Shown here: positions 1 through 7,664 of the stretch, in pieces | Layout of the letters: each line of letters begins with the position of its first letter | Numbering within the stretch: the first letter of the stretch is position 1 | The notes under the pieces: generated by a model | Database searches by the model: none | The model's input: only the letters and a program-made list of their open reading frames with translations | What the model was told of the DNA's origin: nothing | NCBI GenBank assembly: GCA_018823385.1 | Contig: JAHJIK010000074.1 | Span: 1 to 12,575, forward strand | Source: Patescibacteria group bacterium | GTDB lineage: Bacteria; Patescibacteriota; Minisyncoccia; Phycocordibacterales; Phycocordibacteraceae | DNA: 12,575 nucleotides | Reading direction: 5' to 3' | Position numbers and translations under genes: made by a program

Positions 1-951
1 CAAATCTCGTTCTGCCTGTATAAGGGTCTGTAGCTGTTCGAGCTCCTGCTGAGCTTCATTGAAGAGGATAAATGCACCAGCTTCATCTCCATCGGTGTTC
101 TTTAGACGAGCCTCGGTAACCATGGCATCTACGTCATGAAGCTTTCCTTCAACATAATCGCGGTCATCTTGATCAAGGGTATCGAGGGATGAAGAAATCG
201 ATTGGGTTAGTTCGTCGAGTGATGTCTGTGTCTCAGATTCCTGGCCAGCTACATCTTCAATTGTTGTGGGTGTCGCTACGTCACTAAGTGTTTCTGTAAT
301 GTCGTCTTCTGTGAGCGCGCTGCTTGCAATTCCCTTTTCAATAGCCGCAGTAACGGCAACGAAGTCCTCTGGTGAATCTACATGTGCATCCTGCACTTTC
401 TCAAGTACAGCGCTGTGCGCTATCAAGGTTGATTGAAGATCTGCATTTGTCTGAAGTGCTTCTTCTGAGTCACCTCCCTCTTGTAGGAGGTCGATGTCAT
501 CTGATGCTTCCTGGATGTGTTTCTCAAGAAGAGCAACAATGGTAGCTGTTGTTTCAGGAGAAACGTCGTCTTGGTTTGTTAGCTGGGCAAACTCTTTAAG
601 GCGCTTTTCAACAAGCGCTACTTTTAGGTCTGCTCGGTCTTGGGTATCAAAGGTAAGAGCGACACTAACAGGTTCATTAATCTGTGTCTTTACCGCATAT
701 AGTGGCGTGCCAGGAAGTGCCTTCTCTGCTGCAAACGCAACACCGGTTCCACTTACACCAAGCAGCAGAACAACGGCAAGTGCGTATCGGAATATAGGAA
801 CGAAACGAGTATAGGGTGAAACTGCTGGTCTCCCAGTTGAAGGATGGAACTCCATGAACTCCTGCAGTGCAGCACGTCCAAGAGCCTTCTCAGATGTGCT
901 GAGTGTCAGGTTCTTTTTAATGTCGTATAGGTTTGTTTCTAGGTTGTTCAT
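1..951 (-). CDS. DUF5667-type membrane protein, probable anti-sigma factor (3' end cut by window)
   Basis: Reading the minus strand from ATG at 951-949 gives 317 codons without a stop, so the C-terminus lies outside the window. The first ~50 residues are hydrophilic and would be cytoplasmic. One membrane segment follows at about 52-74 (YALAVVLLLGVSGTGVAFA), then the DUF5667 signature (LPGTPLYAVKTQINE, about 79-93) and a long acidic, helix-rich extracytoplasmic part with RADLKVALVEKRLKEF. DUF5667 proteins commonly have this N-in, single-pass layout and are often encoded beside ECF sigma genes. Its ATG overlaps the TGA of the upstream sigma gene (ATGA), implying translational coupling. I infer that it holds the sigma factor inactive until an envelope signal arrives. 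The anti-sigma role is inferred from layout, since no ZAS-type zinc motif is visible. Confidence 0.85.
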   Translation of the reverse strand, partial: MNNLETNLYDIKKNLTLSTSEKALGRAALQEFMEFHPSTGRPAVSPYTRFVPIFRYALAVVLLLGVSGTGVAFAAEKALPGTPLYAVKTQINEPVSVALTFDTQDRADLKVALVEKRLKEFAQLTNQDDVSPETTATIVALLEKHIQEASDDIDLLQEGGDSEEALQTNADLQSTLIAHSAVLEKVQDAHVDSPEDFVAVTAAIEKGIASSALTEDDITETLSDVATPTTIEDVAGQESETQTSLDELTQSISSSLDTLDQDDRDYVEGKLHDVDAMVTEARLKNTDGDEAGAFILFNEAQQELEQLQTLIQAERDL

Positions 952-1454
952 GGTGTTTGTTCGTATCTGTCCCGTAACACTGCAAGGGCCCGCTTGATGC
1001 GCACTGAAACGGTATTGGGCGGCAAGCCGAGCATGGTTGCAATGTCCTTCACGGCCATACCTTCTATAAAACGTAGAGTAAGCACTTCTCGGTCGGCAAG
1101 AGGTAATTCTGCAAGTCGCTCGAGAATCAGTGCTCCTTCAGCATCTGCTTCAGGACTACGGTCGCTAGATTCAGGATCATATCCTGTCTGCTCATTCATT
1201 TCATCAAGTGAAAGCGATTTGCTCTTAACCACCTCATTTACACATACGTTATGTGCGGTGCGGTATAGGAACGCTTTAAGGTTCTCAATCTCCTTCCCTT
1301 GCCGCAGATAGCTCCACGCATTGGTAAAGGTCTCCTGCATAAGCTCTTGGGCTCGCTCGCGGTCATAGGTACGGAAGTAGCAGTAACGGAAGATAGCTTC
1401 CGCATATTCGTCGTATGCGGTAATAAACGCCGCTTCGTCAATGCTCTTCCTCAT
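948..1454 (-). CDS. ECF-family RNA polymerase sigma factor
   Basis: This 168-residue protein has the two-domain ECF layout and normal length for the family. Region 2 spans about 12-76, with FRYCYFRTYDRERAQELMQETFTNAW and FLYRTAHNVCVNE in place for -10 recognition and core binding. A short acidic linker (about 83-106) leads to region 4 at about 107-162, with LPLADREVLTLRFIEGM and the helix-turn-helix KDIATMLGLPPNTVSVRIKRAL that reads the -35 element. It directs polymerase to a small regulon. It is the first gene of an operon with the DUF5667 protein. The ATG at 1454 lies 5 nt after a TGTC -10-like box, so its mRNA is probably leaderless and autoregulated. The family call is firm; the stimulus is unknown. 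Confidence 0.95.
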   Translation of the reverse strand: MRKSIDEAAFITAYDEYAEAIFRYCYFRTYDRERAQELMQETFTNAWSYLRQGKEIENLKAFLYRTAHNVCVNEVVKSKSLSLDEMNEQTGYDPESSDRSPEADAEGALILERLAELPLADREVLTLRFIEGMAVKDIATMLGLPPNTVSVRIKRALAVLRDRYEQTP

Positions 1455-1459
1455 ATATA

Positions 1460-1492
1460 GACAGCCGAAAACTGGAATTGTGACATGTCACA
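1460..1492 (-). promoter_or_regulatory. Putative ECF promoter of the sigma operon
   Basis: On the minus strand TGTCACA (1485-1479) is followed by 15 nt and TGTC (1463-1460). The -35 half is one arm of the perfect palindrome TGTGACATGTCACA (1479-1492). The expected start of transcription falls on or next to the sigma ATG at 1454. The TGTCACA box resembles the -35 motif described for ECF41-type promoters, but the sigma factor here has not been assigned to that group. Confidence 0.6.
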
Positions 1493-1511
1493 TTTTGGCG
1501 TGTGACCTGTC
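1479..1511 (+). promoter_or_regulatory. Putative ECF promoter of the surface-protein gene
   Basis: On the plus strand TGTCACA (1486-1492) is followed by 15 nt and TGTC (1508-1511), the same boxes and spacing as the divergent promoter. Transcription would begin near 1518-1522 and leave a leader of about 80 nt. A second, sigma70-like candidate lies closer to the gene: TTAACA (1556-1561), 18 nt, GATACA (1580-1585). Confidence 0.55.
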
Positions 1512-1599
1512 TTATTCATATCCCCGCTCCAGCAACCTACAGGATGGGACGTGAATTAACAATTACCAACGTATCAACAGATACAGTTTACCAAACAAT

Positions 1600-3456
1600 A
1601 TGAAAACAATTACTAAACGTTCACATGCCTCAAAAGCGGCAGTTGTAGCACTTGCTGGTATGCTCCTCTTCTCAGGAACTGGAGCAGCACGAGCAGCTGA
1701 TACTTCAGCTTCTATTGAGTCTCAGATTCAAGCATTACTCGCACAGCTAAACGCACTCAAGGGTACAGGTGTATCGACTACATTTACTCGCGACCTTACG
1801 ATCGGCTCACAAGGTGCTGATGTCACTGCACTACAGAACTTCCTCGCATCAAAAGGATTTTCAGTAGCAGCAGGCGCAACTGGATACTTTGGAGCACAGA
1901 CTAAGGCTGCCCTTGTGTCATACCAGGCTGCTAACGGCATTGCTCCTGCAGCTGGATACTTTGGTCCTGCAACGCGGGCAAAAGTTAACGCTTCAGGTTC
2001 AGTGGTAACACCAACCCCTACGCCAACTCCTACACCTGACACCACAGGCACTCTTAAGGGCGGAGAGGCGGACTTGAAAAAGTACGACTTTCGTCGAGAG
2101 AACACTGATGGCGCTGAGGGAGAAAACGGTGTTGAAGTAGCGACCGCTAAGTTTGATGTAGAGGGTGGTGATATTCGCGTTGAGCGTCTTGAGCTAACTG
2201 CTGCTGCAACTAACGGTTCACTTACAAAGCAACCTTGGAAGTACTTCGATCGCCTTATTATTCTTGCCGATGGAAAGCAGATTGGATCAAAGGACGTAAG
2301 CAACCGAAAGAATTGGGATGAAGTAAGTGATGGTGTGTACCGAATCAATGTAACTGGCCTTAAGCAGATAGTACGTGAGAATAAGACTGCAGAGCTCACA
2401 TTCGCATTCGATATCTCTGACAATATTGATACAGCAAACCTCAACCAGCAGTTTACCTTCTCTGTATCAGACAACGGTATTCGTGCAGTAGATGCAGCTG
2501 GAATTCAGCAGTACACCGGAAACACCTCTGATGCAGTAACCTTCGGGTTCAAAGCAGAGGAGAACGGCAAACTACTGGTTCGTTCAAGCCAAGATGATCC
2601 TGAAGCAGGTATTCTTGTAGCTGACGATGCTAAGGAGTCTGAGGCGTACAGCGTATTTGCTTTTGATCTTAAGAATAGTCAGAACGCAGATGCTGTTATC
2701 AATGAGATAACCATTAACGTAGCAGATCTCAACAGTGGTGTAACAGCACCAGATGTAATTCGACGCGCAACACTTAAGGTTGGAAAAACGACGTTTGTCG
2801 GTGATATAAGTGCTTCTTCTATCACGTTCTCTGACATGAGTCTTACTCTTGATGGAGAGGATGAAATCACCCCTACGCTGTTCGTAACTCTTGCACGCAA
2901 CGCAACAGCAACACCAATCTCCTTCTCTGTAACGGGAAGCGACATTGAGGCTGAAGGTGCTACGTCTGGAGATGACTCAATCGTGACAGGTACTCAGACT
3001 AGTGAGACTCATCAGATTGCATATGCAGGAGTAGTTACTGAGCCAGTAAGCACTAGTGTTAAGGTAAGTGACCCTAACGATGCTTCCACAACAACAGCAA
3101 CATACACTGTTAAGTTTAAGGTAACGGCACTTGATGAGGATGCATATGTCTCTATGACTGCAGGTACCTCAAGCCCTACTGGTGTACAGTTCGCTATTGA
3201 AGGAAACACATTCGAAGGTTCAACATCTACACTCCTAACGAGCACGGCCCGAAAGAGTGGCGACTTCTACCTCGTTCGTGAGGGTAAGACAGAGACATTC
3301 ACTCTTACCGTGGTTCTCGATCCTACAACCGCTGGTACATTCTATGTCACAGCAAATGGAGTACGCTTCAATTCAGAGGCAAGCTTCACAGACAGCACAC
3401 TGTTTGAACTTCCTAAGAAGGGATACCAGACTGACGCTGCATACATCGCTAACTAA
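1600..3456 (+). CDS. Secreted surface protein with peptidoglycan-binding domain
   Basis: The 618-residue product starts with a signal peptide (basic MKTITKRSHASK, hydrophobic core 13-29, likely cleavage after ARA at about 33). A short helical stretch follows (IESQIQALLAQLNALKG, 39-55). A PG_binding_1 domain covers about 64-131, with the usual LTIGSQGADVTALQNFL and GYFGAQTKAALVSYQ motifs. A Thr-Pro linker (137-146, encoded by 2008-2037) joins it to about 470 residues of acidic, Thr/Ser-rich beta-type sequence with Ig/S-layer-like character. The first domain would anchor the protein in the cell wall and the rest would project outward. No Shine-Dalgarno sequence precedes the ATG. The gene is divergent from the ECF sigma operon and probably belongs to its regulon. 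The function of the C-terminal part is not recognised. Confidence 0.85.
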   Translation: MKTITKRSHASKAAVVALAGMLLFSGTGAARAADTSASIESQIQALLAQLNALKGTGVSTTFTRDLTIGSQGADVTALQNFLASKGFSVAAGATGYFGAQTKAALVSYQAANGIAPAAGYFGPATRAKVNASGSVVTPTPTPTPTPDTTGTLKGGEADLKKYDFRRENTDGAEGENGVEVATAKFDVEGGDIRVERLELTAAATNGSLTKQPWKYFDRLIILADGKQIGSKDVSNRKNWDEVSDGVYRINVTGLKQIVRENKTAELTFAFDISDNIDTANLNQQFTFSVSDNGIRAVDAAGIQQYTGNTSDAVTFGFKAEENGKLLVRSSQDDPEAGILVADDAKESEAYSVFAFDLKNSQNADAVINEITINVADLNSGVTAPDVIRRATLKVGKTTFVGDISASSITFSDMSLTLDGEDEITPTLFVTLARNATATPISFSVTGSDIEAEGATSGDDSIVTGTQTSETHQIAYAGVVTEPVSTSVKVSDPNDASTTTATYTVKFKVTALDEDAYVSMTAGTSSPTGVQFAIEGNTFEGSTSTLLTSTARKSGDFYLVREGKTETFTLTVVLDPTTAGTFYVTANGVRFNSEASFTDSTLFELPKKGYQTDAAYIAN

Positions 3457-3473
3457 CGAAGGCTAATGTATAG

Positions 3474-3503
3474 AAAAACACCCCGCATGTGCAGGGTGTT
3501 TTT
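3474..3503. terminator. Bidirectional rho-independent terminator
   Basis: AAAAACACCC (3474-3483) pairs with GGGTGTTTTT (3494-3503), giving a U-run on both strands. It sits between the convergent surface-protein and ABC-F genes and serves both. Confidence 0.9.
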
Positions 3504-3505
3504 CG

Positions 3506-4981
3506 TTATGCGCCTAGGTCCAATACCTCGTCGATGCGTATCTGCTCGAGGAACTCAGGTACGTGACTTACCAAAATCATGGCGCCTTCGTACTGATCGA
3601 GAGCCTTTGCAATAACGGGCAGGTGTCTGAAGTTAATGTGGTTGGTTGGCTCGTCGAGAATAAGGAGTCCAGGAGACTGCAGCACCAGACTTGCGAATGC
3701 TACGAGTCCCTTCTGTCCTTCAGAAAGCATGCCAATCTTCTTCTTCATAAGCTGGCCGGAAAGAAGGAAGCCGGCGGCGGTTGCACGCATTGTCTGCTCA
3801 TCCTGTTTTGGCGTCACTCGAATGAGTGAATCAAATACGGTGTCCTCAAAGTTTAGGGTTGAGAAGTCCTGTCGATAGTAGCCAACGCGTACATCAGGAG
3901 CGATGACTGCGCCGGGTGCATTTCCCTTTGCAAGCGCTTCAAGGAGTGTACTCTTTCCAATACCGTTAGGACCCTTGAGAAGCAGGTGCTGTTTCTTCTT
4001 GAGCGAAATATCAACCTTCTTCTCTTTTGGCTGGTATGTCTTCGTATTAATAGTTGTCAGGCTGGTGATACCGACAATCTCGCCGATGAGTTCGGGCTGT
4101 GCTGGAATAGTGAAGTTACGAATGGTCTTGTCTTCACGACGTACATCCACTTTATCTTCCTCCATCTCTTCGATGGCGGTACGCATCTTCTTAGCTACCA
4201 CACGCATCTTTCCACCCTTCTGTGCAAAGAAGTTGGCTTTGTCTTTGTTTGCCTGAATCTCTTTAGCAAGCTGAGCGTTCTTTCGGTTCTCACGCTCAAT
4301 ACGCAACTGAATCTCCTTCAGGAGGTCGTAGTAGTTACCGACATACTGTTCAATCTTTCGGGTATGAATATCGAGATACAGCACACCTTGGGTGAATGAG
4401 TTAAGGAACTCGGCATCGTGGGAAATAACCATACAGGTTTTCTCATATGACTTGAGGAAGTCAGTAAGGTGTTCGATACCTGCCTTATCAAGGTTGTTCG
4501 TCGGCTCATCGAGCAGAAGGATGTCGGGGTTCTGAATAAGAGCAGAGGCAAGCAATAGACGTGCCTGCTGACCGCCTGAGAAGCTGCTCACGATACGATC
4601 GAACGGTGCGACGAGGTTAACTACTTCGAGCACTTTCTCAATCTTAGGATCGATGTCATACACCTTCTCGGTGAAGCGGCTCTCAAAGAATGCACGAACG
4701 GTGAGCTCACGCTCCTTTGGTGAGATAACCTGCTTTGCAGTTGCGATAGTGACGCCACGAGGGATTTGGATGTTTCCATCGTCAGGGGTGTATTCGCCTT
4801 CAATGAGTTTGAAGATGGTACTTTTCCCTGCTCCGTTTTGACCCATAACGGTCACTTTCATACCTTTGCGTATAGTGAACGCCACCTCCTCTAAAATAGG
4901 GTGGTTATGTCCGTATCCAAATGATACGTCTTCAAACCGGAGAACCGCTTCTCGCGGTCCTTGTGCGTTCTCCTGTGCCAT
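3506..4981 (-). CDS. ABC-F subfamily ATP-binding protein
   Basis: The 491-residue protein has two ABC domains and no membrane segments, the ABC-F layout of ribosome-associated factors (translation factors such as EttA, or antibiotic-resistance types). Domain 1 has Walker A GQNGAGKST (47-55), signature SGGQQ (135-139), Walker B with DEPTNNLD (158-165) and switch H188. A charged helical linker, about 215-285, corresponds to the P-site tRNA interaction motif. Domain 2 has Walker A GPNGIGKST (337-345), an altered signature LSEGQ (419-423), DEPTNHIN (443-450) instead of DEPTNHLD, and SHV (472-474) instead of SHD. Both catalytic glutamates are kept. AGGAG lies just before the ATG. The Ig-like protein gene upstream ends 58 bp away with no terminator between, so co-transcription is possible. 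The exact subtype cannot be set from motifs alone. Confidence 0.92.
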   Translation of the reverse strand: MAQENAQGPREAVLRFEDVSFGYGHNHPILEEVAFTIRKGMKVTVMGQNGAGKSTIFKLIEGEYTPDDGNIQIPRGVTIATAKQVISPKERELTVRAFFESRFTEKVYDIDPKIEKVLEVVNLVAPFDRIVSSFSGGQQARLLLASALIQNPDILLLDEPTNNLDKAGIEHLTDFLKSYEKTCMVISHDAEFLNSFTQGVLYLDIHTRKIEQYVGNYYDLLKEIQLRIERENRKNAQLAKEIQANKDKANFFAQKGGKMRVVAKKMRTAIEEMEEDKVDVRREDKTIRNFTIPAQPELIGEIVGITSLTTINTKTYQPKEKKVDISLKKKQHLLLKGPNGIGKSTLLEALAKGNAPGAVIAPDVRVGYYRQDFSTLNFEDTVFDSLIRVTPKQDEQTMRATAAGFLLSGQLMKKKIGMLSEGQKGLVAFASLVLQSPGLLILDEPTNHINFRHLPVIAKALDQYEGAMILVSHVPEFLEQIRIDEVLDLGA

Positions 4982-5039
4982 TACTCCTACCCTACCGCAT
5001 TTTGTTGCATTTGATAAGGTTTGTGACGTAATACGTGTG

Positions 5040-6098
5040 TTAATACCCTAGAACAAAGGTAGTGCCTCGAATTGGGAATGCTCCACTCACTTGCCCGTTA
5101 CTGTCGATACCGGTGACATCAAGCATTAAGTTTGTACCTATATATGGTGCGATGTTAGACGCCATAATCGCTTTAATGGTGAAGAGCTTCATACCGCCTG
5201 CTGGAATGGTTGCGGTCGATGGCGCATATGCGAGCCCATTTTTAAATTGATTGCCTGTTTGTGTAGTTGCTGCGATAGAGCCTCCTGTTCCATCAACAGA
5301 GCTAAAGCCAACAATGGTATTGGTTGAGGCAGTACCGTTTTGTCGTAGCCAGAAACCACTGATGCTTGCTGGTTCTTTACCAGTGTTTCTAACTTGCAGG
5401 TATGACACGGGGAGAACACTGTTTGCTCGAGCGGTACCTCCCATAAGAAGAGGAATACCATTTACATAGAGTGAGGTGCTCTTTTGCTCGCCAATGTGTA
5501 GGTTGTCCTTCCGAAGTAAATTGAGTTCAGCTTTACTTGGTCCAAAGAGTCGAACGGTGTAATTACCGTCAGCGAGTTTCTTCGTAATAGTGGTGGACCA
5601 CTCTCCGTTACGTACTCGAATGGTTCTGCTCTTAAAAAGTACGCGTGAACTTCCCTCTTTGTATACGAGTACTTGGAGAGACCGTACGTTATCAGCTGTT
5701 CCTGAGATGGTAGGCGTCTCGTCTTCACTTGAGAGTGTTGATGAGGTAATTGCGGCTTCAACAACTGAAACATCTACAGAACAGGTGGCTGTGCGACTTC
5801 CTTTACGTACCTCAAGTTCGTACTCAGTATCATCGTTAGGTGTAAAGGTACGGACACCATCTACTTTCTCGTTAGCGCCATTAAGTTCAACAGAATCAGC
5901 GGAACCTCCGTCCCATGAGATAGTAACGGCTTCGCCTTTGATAAGCAGCACGTCTTCTGATTTTCGCACGGTAATAGTATCTTCTGGTGTTGAAACAATG
6001 AGTGAACAGCTTGGGCGTGAACTTGCTGCATCTGCGCTATGAGGAACGAGTAGAATAAGGAGCGCTGCAAGCGTGAGAGAGAGGTACTTGTGTGTCAT
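5040..6098 (-). CDS. Secreted Ig-like domain protein
   Basis: I chose the ATG at 6098 (MTHKYLSLTLAALLILL), giving 352 residues. The frame can be extended to a GTG at 6113, but that would put five extra residues before a good signal peptide (1-24, cleavage near SADA). The mature part begins with an Ig-like domain (about 30-113) holding a possible disulfide C31-C106 and the motif ISWDGGSADSVELNG. A second Ig/adhesin-like module (about 128-190, TPTISGTADN, GEWSTTITKKLADGNYTVRL) and a C-terminal beta-rich domain (about 205-352, LPVSYLQVRNTGKEPASISG) follow. The last resembles exported-protein domains common in Parcubacteria. An envelope or adhesion role is inferred. No Shine-Dalgarno sequence is seen. 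Confidence 0.75.
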   Translation of the reverse strand: MTHKYLSLTLAALLILLVPHSADAASSRPSCSLIVSTPEDTITVRKSEDVLLIKGEAVTISWDGGSADSVELNGANEKVDGVRTFTPNDDTEYELEVRKGSRTATCSVDVSVVEAAITSSTLSSEDETPTISGTADNVRSLQVLVYKEGSSRVLFKSRTIRVRNGEWSTTITKKLADGNYTVRLFGPSKAELNLLRKDNLHIGEQKSTSLYVNGIPLLMGGTARANSVLPVSYLQVRNTGKEPASISGFWLRQNGTASTNTIVGFSSVDGTGGSIAATTQTGNQFKNGLAYAPSTATIPAGGMKLFTIKAIMASNIAPYIGTNLMLDVTGIDSNGQVSGAFPIRGTTFVLGY

Positions 6099-6153
6099 AT
6101 AAAAAGCATACACGTCTTCATCTAAGGAAGCGATGAAGATGAGACCTTCATAC

Positions 6154-6188
6154 AGAAAAAGACGACGCCATAGACGTCGTCTTTTTCT
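6154..6188 (-). terminator. Rho-independent terminator
   Basis: A perfect 14-bp stem (6154-6167 with 6175-6188) around a 7-nt loop has CTTTTTCT on its 3' arm on the minus strand. It lies just after the 76-residue exported protein gene and isolates it from the Ig-like protein gene. Confidence 0.88.
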
Positions 6189-6202
6189 AACGAGAAGCGG
6201 TA

Positions 6203-6433
6203 TTAGATACCGTTTACGTCATCTCCAACAATTGACTTGTCAGAACCAAGTAGCATTACACCACTGTGGATGTGTAGGTTTGGTGCAGTCATAAGTGCAG
6301 CGTTTGCATTTACGGCTGATACCAAGCTTACTTCTCCGTTTGTATTAACGTATGCGTAATCTGCTGCCATTGTAGCTGCAGGTGCACCTACGAGTGCTGC
6401 TAGTGCGAATGCTCCGATCATTATTTTGTTCAT
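6203..6433 (-). CDS. Small exported protein of unknown function
   Basis: The 76-residue protein begins at ATG 6433 (MNKIMIGAFALAALVG); an in-frame TTG two codons upstream is less likely. Residues 1-24 form a signal peptide with cleavage near ATMA-ADYAYV. The mature ~52 residues (YAYVNTNGEVSLVSAVNANAA, then HIHSGVMLLGSDKSIVGDDV) are short and neutral, without cysteines. I recognise no family. It is a single-gene unit with its own terminator and a ~100-nt upstream region that contains a small hairpin (CCAGT/ACTGG, 6476-6489). Confidence 0.65.
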   Translation of the reverse strand: MNKIMIGAFALAALVGAPAATMAADYAYVNTNGEVSLVSAVNANAALMTAPNLHIHSGVMLLGSDKSIVGDDVNGI

Positions 6434-6543
6434 ATTCAATAGGTAGTTTAGGCGTGAGTAATCGATAGATGAATCCCAGTCCGCACTGGCGAGGAAGGGT
6501 TCTATTGATACTTATACCGCACCTACCATGAAGGTCTCATGAA

Positions 6544-6789
6544 CTATGAGGCGTCCTCAATGTGTCGGGTGAAGTGCTTCTTGATGGTCTCGTCGAGTGC
6601 TTTGCTGAAATCAATAGCATGTTTTGGGGAAAGAACGATTTCAGAGATAAGCTGACCCTTCGCAGTGTTTGGTCTGATGTATGCAAACTGGATAACAACT
6701 GAGTCATCTGACACGGTTACCTGTGTTGCGTTACAGAAACTTGGCTTGGTATCTGCTGGTAGAGAGATTTCGATGTTTTGTTCAGCCAT
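6544..6789 (-). CDS. DUF3467 family protein
   Basis: The 81-residue protein matches the DUF3467 pattern: an N-terminal strand followed by DDSVVIQFAYIRP (28-40) and the conserved VLSPKHAIDFSKALDETIKKH (52-72), where SPxHA is the family hallmark. The family is widespread and has no established biochemical role. The ATG lies 1 nt after the stop of the upstream small membrane protein gene (TAG-T-ATG), so the two are probably translated together. Confidence 0.8.
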   Translation of the reverse strand: MAEQNIEISLPADTKPSFCNATQVTVSDDSVVIQFAYIRPNTAKGQLISEIVLSPKHAIDFSKALDETIKKHFTRHIEDAS

Positions 6790-6790
6790 A

Positions 6791-6997
6791 CTAGTTGTCT
6801 TTCTTAACTAAGTCCCTCGCCTGGTCTCGTATATCTACAAACCAGTCTGAGATATGATCCCAGCCTTCTTGTACTAGTTCAGAAAGGAATGAGAAGTTGT
6901 CTTGGGTTGTTGGGTCCTGGATGAGTCCTTTGAGGGATACGCCAAAAAATGAGAGTGCCAGCACACCAACTACTATCCATATTACGAGTCGTATCAT
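6791..6997 (-). CDS. Small single-pass membrane protein
   Basis: The 68-residue protein has an N-terminal membrane segment (IRLVIWIVVGVLALSFFGVSL, 2-22) and an amphipathic, charged C-terminal tail (FSFLSELVQEGWDHISDWFVDIRDQARDLVKK). It has no recognisable family. It heads a two-gene unit with the DUF3467 gene. A TATACT box (7010-7005, minus strand) ends 7 nt before the ATG, so the transcript may be nearly leaderless. The AAGGA in that gap could instead act as a weak ribosome binding site. Confidence 0.7.
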   Translation of the reverse strand: MIRLVIWIVVGVLALSFFGVSLKGLIQDPTTQDNFSFLSELVQEGWDHISDWFVDIRDQARDLVKKDN

Positions 6998-7062
6998 ATT
7001 CCTTAGTATATCGTATATATGCGTATCTCGTCCTCCCTAATCCCCTATTGGTAGTATACCCG

Positions 7063-7090
7063 TTGCCGAATTGTGAGATTCCGCTAGAAT
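7063..7090 (+). promoter_or_regulatory. Sigma70-type promoter of tRNA-Asn
   Basis: TTGCCG (7063-7068), a 16-nt spacer and TAGAAT (7085-7090) place the start of transcription next to the tRNA 5' end at 7099. Confidence 0.65.
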
Positions 7091-7098
7091 GCACATAT

Positions 7099-7170
7099 TC
7101 CGCGGTAGCTCAGTGGTAGAGCAGCTCGCTGTTAACGAGTCGGTCGTAGGTTCGAATCCTACCCGCGGAG
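7099..7170 (+). tRNA. tRNA-Asn (anticodon GTT)
   Basis: The acceptor arms TCCGCGG (7099-7105) and CCGCGGA (7163-7169) pair fully, followed by discriminator G (7170), as usual for tRNA-Asn. The D arm (AGCTCAGTGGTAGAGC), an anticodon stem-loop with GTT at 7131-7133, and the T loop GTTCGAATCC are all present. The next bases are CAA, so the CCA end is not encoded and must be added by nucleotidyltransferase. Confidence 0.97.
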
Positions 7171-7175
7171 CAACG

Positions 7176-7204
7176 AAAAGAGCCTTGTGTATCAAGGCTC
7201 TTTT
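7176..7204. terminator. Terminator after tRNA-Asn, usable in both directions
   Basis: AAAAGAGCCTTG (7176-7187) pairs perfectly with CAAGGCTCTTTT (7193-7204). It ends the tRNA transcript on the plus strand and the DUF305 transcript on the minus strand. Confidence 0.9.
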
Positions 7205-7232
7205 GCGTTAGTCCAGGCAGGACTCGAACTTC

Positions 7233-7625
7233 TTACTGACCGTACCAGCTTTTCTCCCAACCCTGCATTTCTGCTATTTCAGCTTTTTGAGCAGTGATAA
7301 TGTTTTGCGCCAAGTCTTTAATTTCTTGATGCTTCGCGTTCTTCAGCGCACTCTCTGCCATCAGAACGGCTCCTTGATGATGGACGACCATTTCAGAGAG
7401 AAATGCTTTGTCGAAATCATCGCCAGATTTCCCATTCAGCCCAGACATCATATCGTCCATAGCCCCGCCCATATTCATTGCTTGATTGTGCATCATCGCG
7501 CCATTCGCCATCATATGTTCATTAGCTTCAGGTGTTTTGTTTGATGCAAAGGCGTACCCTCCTCCAAGACCAATAATGAGAGCGAGGAGCGAGATTGTAA
7601 TTGTTGATGTGGTGATTTTTTCCAT
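7233..7625 (-). CDS. DUF305 family exported protein
   Basis: The 130-residue protein has an N-terminal hydrophobic segment (about 8-27), either a signal peptide or an anchor. A Met/His-rich stretch follows (HMMANGAMMHNQAMNMGGAMDDMM in two runs, 37-60). The DUF305 core covers about 68-125: AFLSEMVVHHQGAVLMAESAL, with the family's E-M-x-x-H-H motif (E78, H82, H83), then IITAQKAEIAEMQGWEKSW. DUF305 proteins are four-helix, ferritin-like and often lie in copper or other metal resistance loci. The Met/His-rich part supports extracytoplasmic metal binding. Upstream, 39 bp away, is a His/Cys-rich membrane protein gene on the same strand. A TTATCT box ends 8 nt before the ATG. Confidence 0.85.
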   Translation of the reverse strand: MEKITTSTITISLLALIIGLGGGYAFASNKTPEANEHMMANGAMMHNQAMNMGGAMDDMMSGLNGKSGDDFDKAFLSEMVVHHQGAVLMAESALKNAKHQEIKDLAQNIITAQKAEIAEMQGWEKSWYGQ

Positions 7626-7664
7626 AGGGATTTAGATAAGGTGAATAGACATTGAATTTGAAAC

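Noticed and set aside
1571..1584. GTATC/GATAC hairpin in the surface-protein leader
   Set aside because: A 5-bp stem is too short to support a regulatory claim; it may arise by chance.
2008..2037. Short tandem repeat as a possible mobile or CRISPR-like repeat
   Set aside because: It simply encodes the Thr-Pro linker of the surface protein. No CRISPR array is present anywhere in the window.
5022..5027. A further ECF promoter upstream of the ABC-F gene, from GTCACA on the minus strand
   Set aside because: The -10 position has AACA instead of TGTC, so the match is incomplete.
6879..7094. 71-codon minus-strand frame overlapping the small membrane protein and the tRNA promoter
   Set aside because: It overlaps a better-supported gene in another frame and has no protein-like features.
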